Below are positions 56,186-63,463 of a stretch of DNA of 63,463 bases, one piece after another. The DNA is from Promethearchaeota archaeon (GTDB taxonomy: Archaea > Asgardarchaeota > Lokiarchaeia > Helarchaeales > RDOG01). The position numbers and the translations under genes were made by a program. The notes under the pieces are model-generated. The model was given only the letters and a program-made list of their open reading frames with translations, was not told the DNA's origin and searched no databases. The stretch lies in the NCBI GenBank assembly GCA_011365055.1, contig RDOG01000022.1, positions 1 to 63,463 on the forward strand, in the 5' to 3' direction. Every line of letters starts with the position of its first letter. Within the stretch, counting starts at the first letter, position 1.

Positions 56186-56623
56186 ATGAGCGTATCAATT
56201 AAACTGAGCGATGCTCAAATAAGATTTATTTCATTATTTGAGAATATAACGGGTGCTGTTGCTAGAGATTGCATTATTGATGATGAATCAGAAAGAATTA
56301 TTTTTATCGTAAAACCAGGAAATATCGGACTAGCAATAGGAAAAGGTGGAATTAATATAAAAAGAGTAAGAGAATTTATTAACAAAGATATTGACGTCGT
56401 TGAATTTGCCAATTCTGAAGAACTATTTATTCAAAATACTTTAAGTCCGGCAAAAATAAAGAATGTTGCTATACAAGAGAAAAGAGATGGAAGGCGAATT
56501 GCTCTTGTTACTGTTGATAATAAAGATAGAGGAATTGCAATTGGAAAAAATGGGCGAAATGTGGCAAGAGCGAGGTTATTAGCAAAACGTCATTATAATA
56601 TAGATGACGTCATCATAAACTGA
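56186..56623 (+). CDS. nusA: NusA-like KH-domain transcription factor
   Basis: 145 residues made of two KH domains, as in archaeal NusA (no S1 or polymerase-binding N-terminal domain). First KH: IIFIVKPGNIGLAIGKGGIN (in part), second: GIAIGKNGRNVARARLLAKRHYN (in part) with GXXG loops GKGG and GKNG. Binds RNA and probably aids termination or antitermination. It follows L30e after 16 nt, the usual archaeal pairing, but S12 does not follow. Confidence 0.94.
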   Translation: MSVSIKLSDAQIRFISLFENITGAVARDCIIDDESERIIFIVKPGNIGLAIGKGGINIKRVREFINKDIDVVEFANSEELFIQNTLSPAKIKNVAIQEKRDGRRIALVTVDNKDRGIAIGKNGRNVARARLLAKRHYNIDDVIIN

Positions 56624-56633
56624 TTTTAATAAT

Positions 56634-57668
56634 TTAAAATTCTAATTGTAAATCTCCATAATTATTCTTATATCTTGTCTTAAATTCGGAAATGGCATAT
56701 TTATGATTTTGTGTGCCATTTTTTTCCACAGCATATCCTCCCGATACTGCACCGACCTGACTGGCTAATTTTATTTCATTTAAAGATAAATCCGCTAAAT
56801 TCTTTTTCATTTTTGCTATCGCTGCTAAGAAACCACCTCTAAAAGCATCACCAGCACCTGTCGGATCTACTAATTTATCTATAGAAATCGCAGGAATATC
56901 AATCTCTTCTTTTCCTTTATAAATTGAACATCCTTTCTCTCCCCTTGTTATGATATGAATATCAAGTAAATCTCCTATTTTTGTACTTAATTTCTGTTCA
57001 ACTAAGCTAGCTTCGTAGTCGTTTACTATAAGCATAACTGCATTTACCACGAACTCACGTAATTGATCTTGATTCATCATATTAATCATTTGACCTGGAT
57101 CAGCAATATATGGGATATTTAAGCCTTTAAATTGTCTTGCATGTTTAATCATGGTATCTACAGGATTTGGAGAAATTATCGCAAGGTTTACATTTAATTT
57201 TTTAACAATTTTTGGAATATTCATATCGCAAGTTTGATATAAAGCCCCCGTGTGGAATATTGACATCTGTCCGCCTTTTTTACCCGTTACAATATACGCT
57301 TCTGCAGTTTCTTCATCTGCTTTTACTTCAATTCCTTGGGTTGGAATTCCTAATTTATCTAAATGTTCCTTGTAACCTCTAAGGGCAAAGTCCCTTCCAA
57401 CACAAGAAATTGGAAGTGCTTTAACTCCAAGAAGAACCATATTATAAACAATATTTAAAGCAGTACCTCCAAATGAAACTTTTTTATTAACTAAAAAACT
57501 CATGCTTATTCTTGCATCAGTAGTTTCTTCTTTTGATTTTAAAGTCTTCTTAAAAATATCGTCAATTTCTTCGTCCGTGAATGCAATTACATCATAAGCT
57601 GCTGAACCAGATACAACAATTACCTTTTCTTTATCCATCATTTTCATCTCAACAAATACCTTACTCAT
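56634..57668 (-). CDS. PfkB-family carbohydrate/nucleoside kinase
   Basis: 344 residues of the ribokinase fold. Marks: VSGSAAYDVI at the start, SFGGTALNIVYNMVLLG (substrate Gly motif), IITRGEKGCSIYKG and the catalytic DPTGAGDAFRGGFLAAI with the Asp base. Closest in look to archaeal adenosine/nucleoside kinases, but the substrate cannot be fixed. Downstream Met codons at 57647, 57641 and 57638 are alternative starts; the longest frame leaves only 36 nt to the divergent GNAT gene. Confidence 0.88.
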   Translation of the reverse strand: MSKVFVEMKMMDKEKVIVVSGSAAYDVIAFTDEEIDDIFKKTLKSKEETTDARISMSFLVNKKVSFGGTALNIVYNMVLLGVKALPISCVGRDFALRGYKEHLDKLGIPTQGIEVKADEETAEAYIVTGKKGGQMSIFHTGALYQTCDMNIPKIVKKLNVNLAIISPNPVDTMIKHARQFKGLNIPYIADPGQMINMMNQDQLREFVVNAVMLIVNDYEASLVEQKLSTKIGDLLDIHIITRGEKGCSIYKGKEEIDIPAISIDKLVDPTGAGDAFRGGFLAAIAKMKKNLADLSLNEIKLASQVGAVSGGYAVEKNGTQNHKYAISEFKTRYKNNYGDLQLEF

Positions 57669-57704
57669 GAAATTATTTTTAGACTTTATCTATATTTTTA
57701 CTAT

Positions 57705-58820
57705 ATGTCTGATTTTACTTTTCGTGTGATAAAACCAATTGACTGGAATGAATTGTCAGATTTTTTCAAAAAAAATTGGCAAGGAAAATATCATTTTAAA
57801 GTTGGTGCTTATGAGTGGGACTTAAATTATACTAAATGGGCTATTTTAAAATATTTCTGGGACGAAAATTTGCTTTTTGGTATGTATAAGAATTCTCAAT
57901 TAATAGGATTAATGTATGGTTGCCCACAAGATCTAATTTTAAATATAGAAGCCGAAAATTCAATTCCTTTGAAGGGAATCTCAATAACCTATACAACAAT
58001 AGATGTTAATTACAGAAAAAAAGGTCTCCTTCACCAGTTATTAACATCTTATATTGAACACGTTAAGAATTTAGGATACGATATAATAATCTCCTTTGCT
58101 ATACAAAGATGGGAGGAGGTATTGGGCAGATATGGGTTCAATTACATTCATGATGATCCGCAATTTTATATCAAATTCTTATCCAAAGAAGGTGTTGACA
58201 AGATTAGATTAATTCGAGGTCTAAATCGAGCACTTGTAATATTAGCTAAGACTATGGCTGGTATTCCTGATTCAAAATTACCTTTCGGGAGAATTATCGA
58301 TGGTTCAAGTGAAGATGCAGGAAGGATTGTTAATCTTCTTAATTCATATCAAAAAATCTTACCACTTACTCCAATTTGGAGTGAAAATAATTTTAAAAAT
58401 TACCTTAAGGAAAGCATAAAATTCTTTAAATCACTCGATTTACCGCAAGAATTCTGCATTAAATTATGGGAATCTGAAGAACATGAACTTTTAGCTGTAT
58501 TAATTTATAACACACAAAGAATTTACTTTGTAAATGGTTCTTCATTCATTAATTTTATAGATTTTATTGCTTTTCACGAGAAAATTTCTGAAAAAGAATA
58601 TAAAAGAGGATTTATTGCAGAAATCTGGAAAAAATTAGATCCAGAAATTCCATTATCAATAGATAAATTTCCTTATAATGATCTCAAAGCACGCAAGGCA
58701 GTAAAATCCAGTAATGACCGAGATCCTAGACGATTATTTGTCTTACCAATCACAAATAAAGGACAAAAAATATTCATGATAAAAAAAATGAAAGAATTTT
58801 TCTTATTAAACTTGGATTGA
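57705..58820 (+). CDS. Tandem GNAT-like acyltransferase
   Basis: 371 residues. The N-terminal half is a GNAT domain: LFGMYKNSQLIGLMYG, then GISITYTTIDVNYRKKGLLHQLLTSYIEHV (in parts) with the R-K-K-G-L pyrophosphate loop, and LGRYGFNYIHDDP. The C-terminal half (from about 190) looks like a second, degenerate GNAT-like domain with no clear acyl-CoA loop. Two fused GNAT folds are the layout of N-myristoyltransferase and FemX-type enzymes; a link to either is only structural reasoning. Substrate unknown. Confidence 0.7.
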   Translation: MSDFTFRVIKPIDWNELSDFFKKNWQGKYHFKVGAYEWDLNYTKWAILKYFWDENLLFGMYKNSQLIGLMYGCPQDLILNIEAENSIPLKGISITYTTIDVNYRKKGLLHQLLTSYIEHVKNLGYDIIISFAIQRWEEVLGRYGFNYIHDDPQFYIKFLSKEGVDKIRLIRGLNRALVILAKTMAGIPDSKLPFGRIIDGSSEDAGRIVNLLNSYQKILPLTPIWSENNFKNYLKESIKFFKSLDLPQEFCIKLWESEEHELLAVLIYNTQRIYFVNGSSFINFIDFIAFHEKISEKEYKRGFIAEIWKKLDPEIPLSIDKFPYNDLKARKAVKSSNDRDPRRLFVLPITNKGQKIFMIKKMKEFFLLNLD

Positions 58821-58910
58821 AACCAAAATTTTAAAAATGATCTATTTAATCTTTCAAATCATCAATTAAATCCTAAAAATTATATTTCTATATAAAAAAT
58901 TTCTAATAAA

Positions 58911-59924
58911 TTAGAAAAAGTACATTTGTCGAGCTTTACTTTGCGTGTAATATTCAGCTATGTGATTATAACCTGCATGTGAGGTTAATGGAAACGATTG
59001 AACAGAAAAGTTTCTTGTTACTGCCCAACCCGTAAAAACTGCTATAGATTTTCTCCCAAATATTTCTGATAATTCCCTAATTTTACTCATATAATAAAAT
59101 GGAAGTAGAAATATTGATTTTTTCTTGCCATTGGGTTTTGGTATATTTTCACCATCAACAAAAAAACGTTCTAGGTCATTAATTCCTTGTTCTCGTTTAA
59201 TTTCGAAGGGATCTTTCTTGTATTCAAATCGTCCCAATTTGGAATAACTTGAATGGACTTCATTAATTTTGTAAACCGCAGGATGAGCAAAAATCTGTCC
59301 TTTGAAAGTTGAATAATTTATCAAACTTGTCAACTCTTGACAGGTACCTAATTGACGACCAATCAAAAAAAGATTGTTTGTTTTTGATAAAGTATTCTTC
59401 ATCCATTGATATATTTCTTTATAAAGTAGTTTTCTTTCTGGAAAAACATATTCTTTTTCACAATAAGTGGGATCTATTATTAAAATTCCATCTTTTATTT
59501 CGTGAATATTGCCTGAATCAAATCCCAATCTGTTTTCTAAGCAAAAATCTCCAGTATATAGGAATTTTTCATTTTCAAATTCTATTAAGAATTGAAGACT
59601 CCCAATGCAATGACCAGCTGGATAGGCAGTAATTTTTAAAAAATCATCAATTTCTATTGAATTTTTCTCAGGATTTGATGGATCTAAAATTTTGTAATTA
59701 TCTATCTGAATTGGTTTTTTACTTTTAACTGATAATACGTCTAAAGTTGGTTGAGAAGTAATTTTTAAGGATTTTATGCTTTGAATACTTCTTATATGAT
59801 CTGAGTGAGAATGACTTATCAGAATTAAATCTGCCTCATTAGCACTTCTAACAGACGTTGGGTCAATACAAATGTGAAATTGATCAGATTTTAAGTGAAA
59901 ACCACTCTGCTTATAAATTTCCAT
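58911..59924 (-). CDS. Metallo-beta-lactamase fold nuclease-like protein (SNM1/beta-CASP related)
   Basis: 337 residues. Metal site HSHSDHI near residue 38, TAYPAGHCIGSLQF and LYTGDFCLENR; the middle region (CQELTSLINY, YKINEVH) resembles a reduced beta-CASP part, and SFPLTSHAGYNHI is the late His motif. It resembles archaeal exonucleases of COG1236 and the SNM1 family; substrate could be DNA or RNA. Starts at the ATG with GGGAG 8 nt upstream, rather than the TTG five codons earlier. Confidence 0.78.
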   Translation of the reverse strand: MEIYKQSGFHLKSDQFHICIDPTSVRSANEADLILISHSHSDHIRSIQSIKSLKITSQPTLDVLSVKSKKPIQIDNYKILDPSNPEKNSIEIDDFLKITAYPAGHCIGSLQFLIEFENEKFLYTGDFCLENRLGFDSGNIHEIKDGILIIDPTYCEKEYVFPERKLLYKEIYQWMKNTLSKTNNLFLIGRQLGTCQELTSLINYSTFKGQIFAHPAVYKINEVHSSYSKLGRFEYKKDPFEIKREQGINDLERFFVDGENIPKPNGKKKSIFLLPFYYMSKIRELSEIFGRKSIAVFTGWAVTRNFSVQSFPLTSHAGYNHIAEYYTQSKARQMYFF

Positions 59925-60263
59925 CAATAAAACTCCCAAATCTGATCCTTAACATAGCTTACACTCATACAAGTATTTTGTCGATCTCTTGATTACGTTA
60001 AAATAAAATTAATTGGTTCTTATTTATTATTTGGTAGGTGAATATTATTAAATTAACTCTTATTTTTAGAATTTAAAATCTCTCAATTTAAGACTGAAAA
60101 ATATGTCTGTGATAAATCTAAGCTCCTAAAACCAAGTTCTAATTTTTTTGGATTTTAAAATACTACGGTAAAGATATATATACACAAAGAATAGAAAAAA
60201 TGATTCTTTTAAATAGTAAATTTCCGTATTATTTAAAATAATGGATAAATTAATTGATGCTAA
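59925..60263. other. 339-nt gap that holds repeat copy A
   Basis: No gene. Holds the noncoding repeat element described separately (60086-60182) and AT-rich spacer up to the GNAT start. The GNAT ATG lies 81 nt after the TATA-like end of the repeat. Confidence 0.4.
60086..60182 (+). repeat. Diverged noncoding repeat, copy A
   Basis: Starts with ATTTAAGACTGAAAAATATG (60086-60105), has GGATTTTAAAAT at 60150-60161 and continues ACTACGGTAAAGATATATAT up to 60181. Copy B at 62886 shows the first block and GGATTTTAAAAT at the same 64-nt spacing, and the third block in a changed form. The GATATATATA tail looks like a TATA box directed at the GNAT gene 81 nt downstream. Confidence 0.55.
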
Positions 60264-60710
60264 ATGAAAATTAAGAATAGTAAAAACATTGAATTTGCTG
60301 TAAATATCGCAAAAAATTTATCAGAATGGTTTACGGAAGAAGCTATTAAAAATATTTCACAAGATGGACTTAATAATGAATTATTAATTGCAAAAATAAA
60401 TGAGAAAATAGTAGGTTTCTTAATATACAAAATAATAGGAAAAAATTGTGAAATTCAATGGCTTGGAGTAAATAGAAACAATTGGAGAAGAAATGTTGGA
60501 ACTAAATTAATAAGAGAATTAGAAAAAATTCTAAAAAATGATGAAATTGAAGAAATTTTTCTTTCTACTTTGGCCGATACAGTAGATTATGAACCTTATG
60601 AAATAACCCGTAAATTCTTTAGGAAAAATGGATTTAGAAATAAGAGGATTGATAAAGATTTTTATCCCGATGGTGGAGATCGACTTATCTTACACAAAAA
60701 ATCTAAATAA
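60264..60710 (+). CDS. GNAT family N-acetyltransferase
   Basis: 148 residues. Compact GNAT domain: NELLIAKINEKIVGFLIYK, CEIQWLGVNRNNWRRNVGTKLI (in parts; the R-R-N-V-G-T acetyl-CoA loop), a FFRKNGFRNKR strand near the end. N-acetylates an unknown amine. First gene of the small island that also holds the tiny ORF and radical SAM gene, all on the same strand. Confidence 0.85.
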   Translation: MKIKNSKNIEFAVNIAKNLSEWFTEEAIKNISQDGLNNELLIAKINEKIVGFLIYKIIGKNCEIQWLGVNRNNWRRNVGTKLIRELEKILKNDEIEEIFLSTLADTVDYEPYEITRKFFRKNGFRNKRIDKDFYPDGGDRLILHKKSK

Positions 60711-60781
60711 AATATGTGGTTCTTAAATATTAATTTTTGAAATATCCCATAAAGCACAAAGTAAGAAAGGAAGGAATATGA

Positions 60782-60862
60782 GTGTCAAAATGTAAACCAG
60801 ATCTTGATATTAATAGGATAAAAAAAATAGAAATTAAAGTTAAGAAGAAAAATCAAAAATAA
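60782..60862 (+). CDS. 26-codon ORF upstream of the radical SAM gene, candidate precursor peptide
   Basis: A GTG with AAGGAAGG 7 nt upstream (60767-60774) opens a frame of 26 codons: MSKCKPDLDINRIKK, then a Lys/Ile-rich end (VKKKNQK). The single Cys is at position 4, with P-D-L-D-I in a leader-like stretch. Being between GNAT and the radical SAM/SPASM gene, with a good ribosome binding site, it could be a modified-peptide (RiPP) precursor. Low complexity in AT-rich DNA makes chance possible. Confidence 0.4.
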   Translation: MSKCKPDLDINRIKKIEIKVKKKNQK

Positions 60863-60945
60863 TTCTCACAAATCTCATTCCATTTTATTTTTTAATATAA
60901 AAAAAATTCGAATAACAATTAAATATTAAAGGTTTAGAGATTAGA

Positions 60946-62241
60946 ATGAAAAAAATAAAACATTATAGTGTCCCGCATTTACTTCATATCGAAACTACAT
61001 ATATATGTAATTCAAAATGCATTTTCTGTTATAATCCAAATCGAAAATCAAAGATTAATTATAAAATTCTTGATAGAATTGTTGAAAAGGTATGGAAAGA
61101 ACAAATCCCTCATGTTTATCTCATTGGTGGAGAACCTTCACTATTAAATATTGAAAAGTTGAATGAATACATAGAAATGTTATCTGAAGTATCTTCAGTA
61201 ACTATTGTAACTAATGGAATAAAATATTTAAAAAATCTATCTAAAAATTTAGCTTGTATCGGTATTCCAGTACATGGTACAAAGGAAACTCATGAATTTG
61301 TAACTAAAGTTAAAGCATTTGATAAATCTGTTAGTTCTATTAGAAGATATGTTGATCAAGGATTTGATCTCCGTTGTATTCCTGTCTTAATGTCAATCAA
61401 TTATGATCAAATCTATCAAATTATAGAATTTGCAGATAAATTGAAAATGTCTAATGTATTTATTGATAGATTTGAATCGGGGGGAATCGGTAGCAAATTA
61501 ATGGAAAAACTGAAACCAAGTAATGAACAATTTAAGGAATCAATAACACAAATCATTAAAGCAAAAAACGACTTTGAAATTCCAATTGGATTTGGAACTG
61601 CTATTCCTTGGTGTATTGATGAAAGGTTGATTGAAGAAGAACTTATTTCTGATTGTGGTGTTGGAATAACTTTTGCAGCTATTAATCCTAAAGGGGATTT
61701 AAGGATTTGTAATCAATCTCCAATAGTTTATGGAAATATTCTGAATGAGTCCATTGGGGAAATTTGGAACAAAAAATCTATAAATGATTATAGAAATTTG
61801 GAATGGATAACTGAACCTTGTAGAAGTTGTACTTTGGTTTATGATTGTATTTGCGGATGTAAGGTTGATGTTTCTTTTACTAAAAAATACTGTGTGGATT
61901 ACGCGGTAAGGGATATGAAAGAGAGTCCATTTAAAAATTTCAAACCAAAAATAGACAGGGATTTTAATTTAGATTATCCCAAAAAAAATCGTACATTTGA
62001 AATTTCTCCCTACTCAAAATCAAACCTAATTCATAAAGAAAAATATATAGTTACTCGTTATCAGACCGTTGAATTAGATAAAACTGCATTAAAAATGTAT
62101 ATGGACATAAAAAATGGTATTAATAATGAGACTGAATTAATTAATAAATATTCAAATATCATAGATATAGAGAATATAAGGAAATTTGTATCAAAGTTAG
62201 TTTTTATCGATTCAATACGTGTAAAAGGGTTGGATACTTGA
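60946..62241 (+). CDS. Radical SAM/SPASM protein with a PqqD-like C-terminal domain
   Basis: 431 residues. Radical SAM motif C21-x3-C25-x2-C28 (YICNSKCIFCYNP), LIGGEPSLL for SAM binding, then a SPASM region (about 265-310) with DLRICNQS, EPCRSCTLVYDCICGC and KKYC giving auxiliary-cluster cysteines. The last ~70 residues (VTRYQTVELDKTALKMYM..., NNETELINKYS, VSKLVFIDSI) fit a PqqD-like RiPP recognition fold. Such proteins modify ribosomal peptides. Neighbours: tiny ORF 83 nt upstream, YkgJ protein 24 nt downstream. Confidence 0.85.
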   Translation: MKKIKHYSVPHLLHIETTYICNSKCIFCYNPNRKSKINYKILDRIVEKVWKEQIPHVYLIGGEPSLLNIEKLNEYIEMLSEVSSVTIVTNGIKYLKNLSKNLACIGIPVHGTKETHEFVTKVKAFDKSVSSIRRYVDQGFDLRCIPVLMSINYDQIYQIIEFADKLKMSNVFIDRFESGGIGSKLMEKLKPSNEQFKESITQIIKAKNDFEIPIGFGTAIPWCIDERLIEEELISDCGVGITFAAINPKGDLRICNQSPIVYGNILNESIGEIWNKKSINDYRNLEWITEPCRSCTLVYDCICGCKVDVSFTKKYCVDYAVRDMKESPFKNFKPKIDRDFNLDYPKKNRTFEISPYSKSNLIHKEKYIVTRYQTVELDKTALKMYMDIKNGINNETELINKYSNIIDIENIRKFVSKLVFIDSIRVKGLDT

Positions 62242-62265
62242 GTATTTAGGAGTAATGGGTTAAAA

Positions 62266-62808
62266 TTGATTAATAATCTTCCATCGCTCTATAAGGAATT
62301 AGATTTTTTATTTGAACCTATGAAACTCTATTGTAAACAATGCAAAGATTGTTGTACAACATATGGATGGCTTTTACCTGAAGAAGCAAAATTTCTCTAT
62401 GAGGAAGGAATTCAGATATTAGAAATTAATAATCAATATTATTGCATTGATTCCATTTTAAAAGATCAATATGGTAACTTTAAAAATATTGAACTTGTAC
62501 CGATATGTAATTTTTATAAAAATTTTCAATGTACTCTTTATAAAAAAAGACCACTCATTTGTAGACTCTATCCAATAACATTTAAGTTTAAAAATAATTC
62601 AATTTTAATAGGATTAGATAAAGATTGTTTTTTTATTAATTCGATTAGTGATCAAAAAATTGAAAAATTGATTAATAACGCAAAAAAACTAGTTAAATTC
62701 TGTAGAAAAGATTTTTTAAATAAAATAATTACAACTTATCAAAATATTAATTCTTTATGCAAACCAAAAGAATATGATATAATAAAAATAATAAGTTGGG
62801 AGCCTTAA
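62266..62808 (+). CDS. YkgJ-family cysteine-cluster protein
   Basis: 180 residues. C23-x2-C26-x2-C29-C30 (CKQCKDCC) near the start, GWLLPEEAKFLYEEGI, then CNFYKNFQCTLYKKRPLICRLYP, the second part of the YkgJ/zinc-iron-cluster family (UPF0153). These proteins bind a metal or Fe-S centre and often occur beside radical SAM enzymes. Start is TTG, GGAG lies 13 nt upstream. Co-transcription with the radical SAM gene is likely. Confidence 0.82.
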   Translation: MINNLPSLYKELDFLFEPMKLYCKQCKDCCTTYGWLLPEEAKFLYEEGIQILEINNQYYCIDSILKDQYGNFKNIELVPICNFYKNFQCTLYKKRPLICRLYPITFKFKNNSILIGLDKDCFFINSISDQKIEKLINNAKKLVKFCRKDFLNKIITTYQNINSLCKPKEYDIIKIISWEP

Positions 62809-62885
62809 TTAGAATATTTTAATTCATTTATTTGATTATTAATTCATTAATATATATTTTCGCCGTAGGATTTTTGAATCCATAT

Positions 62886-63066
62886 ATTTAAGACTAAAAA
62901 ACATATTTAAAATGAACCTATTCTTCTAGAATCCAATTATTTTTTTCTTGGATTTTAAAATCCAAAGAAATTTGAACTCGCGTTCTGAATGAAAATACTC
63001 ATCCCTTTGACAATTTTTAACAATTAAATTTTATATTCCAAAATACCGCGGCGAAGATATATATCG
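62886..63066 (+). repeat. Diverged noncoding repeat, copy B
   Basis: ATTTAAGACTAAAAAACATA (62886-62905) matches the opening of copy A; GGATTTTAAAAT at 62950-62961 has the same 64-nt spacing. Here it is part of a perfect 18-bp palindrome, TTGGATTTTAAAATCCAA (62948-62965). The third block, AAAATACCGCGGCGAAGATA (63040-63059), continuing TATATC, follows after an extra ~78 nt. It lies in the 335-nt gap between the YkgJ gene and the GC-rich kelch segment. Confidence 0.55.
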
Positions 63067-63143
63067 AATATATAATCAATATTAAAGAAATTTTATAATT
63101 CCAAAATTAAAAAAAAAAAGAATATATAATTTTTTATTACCAT

Positions 63144-63392
63144 TCACGGTGAATATTTCCAGAGATCGTTCAACCAGTCAAAATTACTCGCATTGTCGGA
63201 TCCCCAGCCGCCGAAGAGCCACAAATTACCGCCAATATCCGTCCAAGATACACCACCATACCTCGCACCGGGCACGTTCGCTGCATCCGCCACGCCCTGC
63301 GTGCCGTAGATGCCTGGCTTATCGCTCGTATCATTGCCGGATACCCACGTCCAGGTCGCATCGCTAACATTGAACCTCCAGAGATCGTTCAA
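63144..63392 (-). pseudogene. Kelch/galactose-oxidase-type beta-propeller fragment in foreign-looking DNA
   Basis: The minus-strand frame encodes NDLWRFNVSDATWTWVSG, GARYGGVSWTDIGGNLWLFGG and ends NDLWKYSP before a TGA: two kelch blades of a type common in bacteria and green algae. An in-frame TAG lies four to ten codons upstream of the first blade, so no intact gene is visible. Composition turns GC-rich from about 63141 to the end, unlike the rest. The segment also repeats CCAGAGATCGTTCAA at 63159-63173 and 63377-63391, the NDLW repeat. Chimera or transferred remnant; see findings. Confidence 0.6.
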
Positions 63393-63463
63393 AAGTGCCC
63401 GAGAGCACGCCTAGGACAACCAGTCACCACCGTAGAGGCACAAGACATCGACAACATCCGACC

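Noticed and set aside
63149..63367. Plus-strand frame over the kelch segment
   Set aside because: Arg/Ser/His-rich, antisense to clear kelch blades; an artefact of high GC.

Overview
The window is AT-rich, densely coded archaeal DNA whose information-processing genes point to an Asgard archaeon (Lokiarchaeia-like; this placement is inference, not a database result). The evidence is: archaeal ribosomal proteins L37e, L37Ae and L30e; the split RNA polymerase genes A' and A''; a homologue of the eukaryote-type polymerase subunit Rpb8; Sm/LSm proteins; a thermosome; translin; SBDS; the exosome; proteasome alpha and beta subunits; a JAMM protein with an Rpn11/Csn5-style active site; and an MFS carrier fused to a longin/roadblock-like domain. 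TTG and GTG starts are common.

Layout. 0-5 kb: UPF0179, proteasome beta, the termination factor FttA, SepF, a PUA protein, LSm and L37e. 5-9.4 kb: a surface-glycan type segment (two GT-C-like membrane proteins, an FkbM methyltransferase, a small membrane protein) interleaved with tRNA-Ala, tRNA-Val and tRNA-Phe. 9.6-16.8 kb: SmAP3-like protein, Rpo8, thermosome, tRNA-Glu, Rpo A' and A''. 16.9-24.3 kb: translin, HypB, MoaD, a tRNA methylthiotransferase, TruA, then a convergent molybdenum/tungsten cofactor operon moaC-moaB-moeA-moeA. 24.4-31.6 kb: JAMM protein, ThpR, AAA ATPase, the UPF0200/UPF0201 pair, the MFS fusion and an Lrp-type regulator. 31.7-34 kb: a structured RNA candidate ahead of an F420 operon (nitroreductase-cofD-cofC). 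36-41.4 kb: the classic archaeal proteasome/exosome superoperon psmA-SBDS-rrp4-rrp41-rrp42-L37Ae-Pcc1-prefoldin beta-DUF3194. 42.7-46.9 kb: an ECF transporter operon with a DUF4430 protein. 47-57 kb: DnaG, S2, adenosine-specific kinase, a Ski2-like helicase, a PH-like membrane protein, L30e and NusA. 57.7-63.1 kb: GNAT and MBL enzymes, then a radical SAM/SPASM plus YkgJ-family locus preceded by a 26-codon ORF, with related noncoding repeats on either side. The last ~320 bases are GC-rich kelch-repeat DNA that does not match the rest and may be an assembly chimera.

Most notable: all four tRNA genes carry ~28-31 nt insertions at non-canonical places (D-loop or variable loop); a small radical-SAM locus looks RiPP-like; a 78-nt structured element precedes the F420 genes; and two diverged noncoding repeats with identical internal spacing flank the radical-SAM island.
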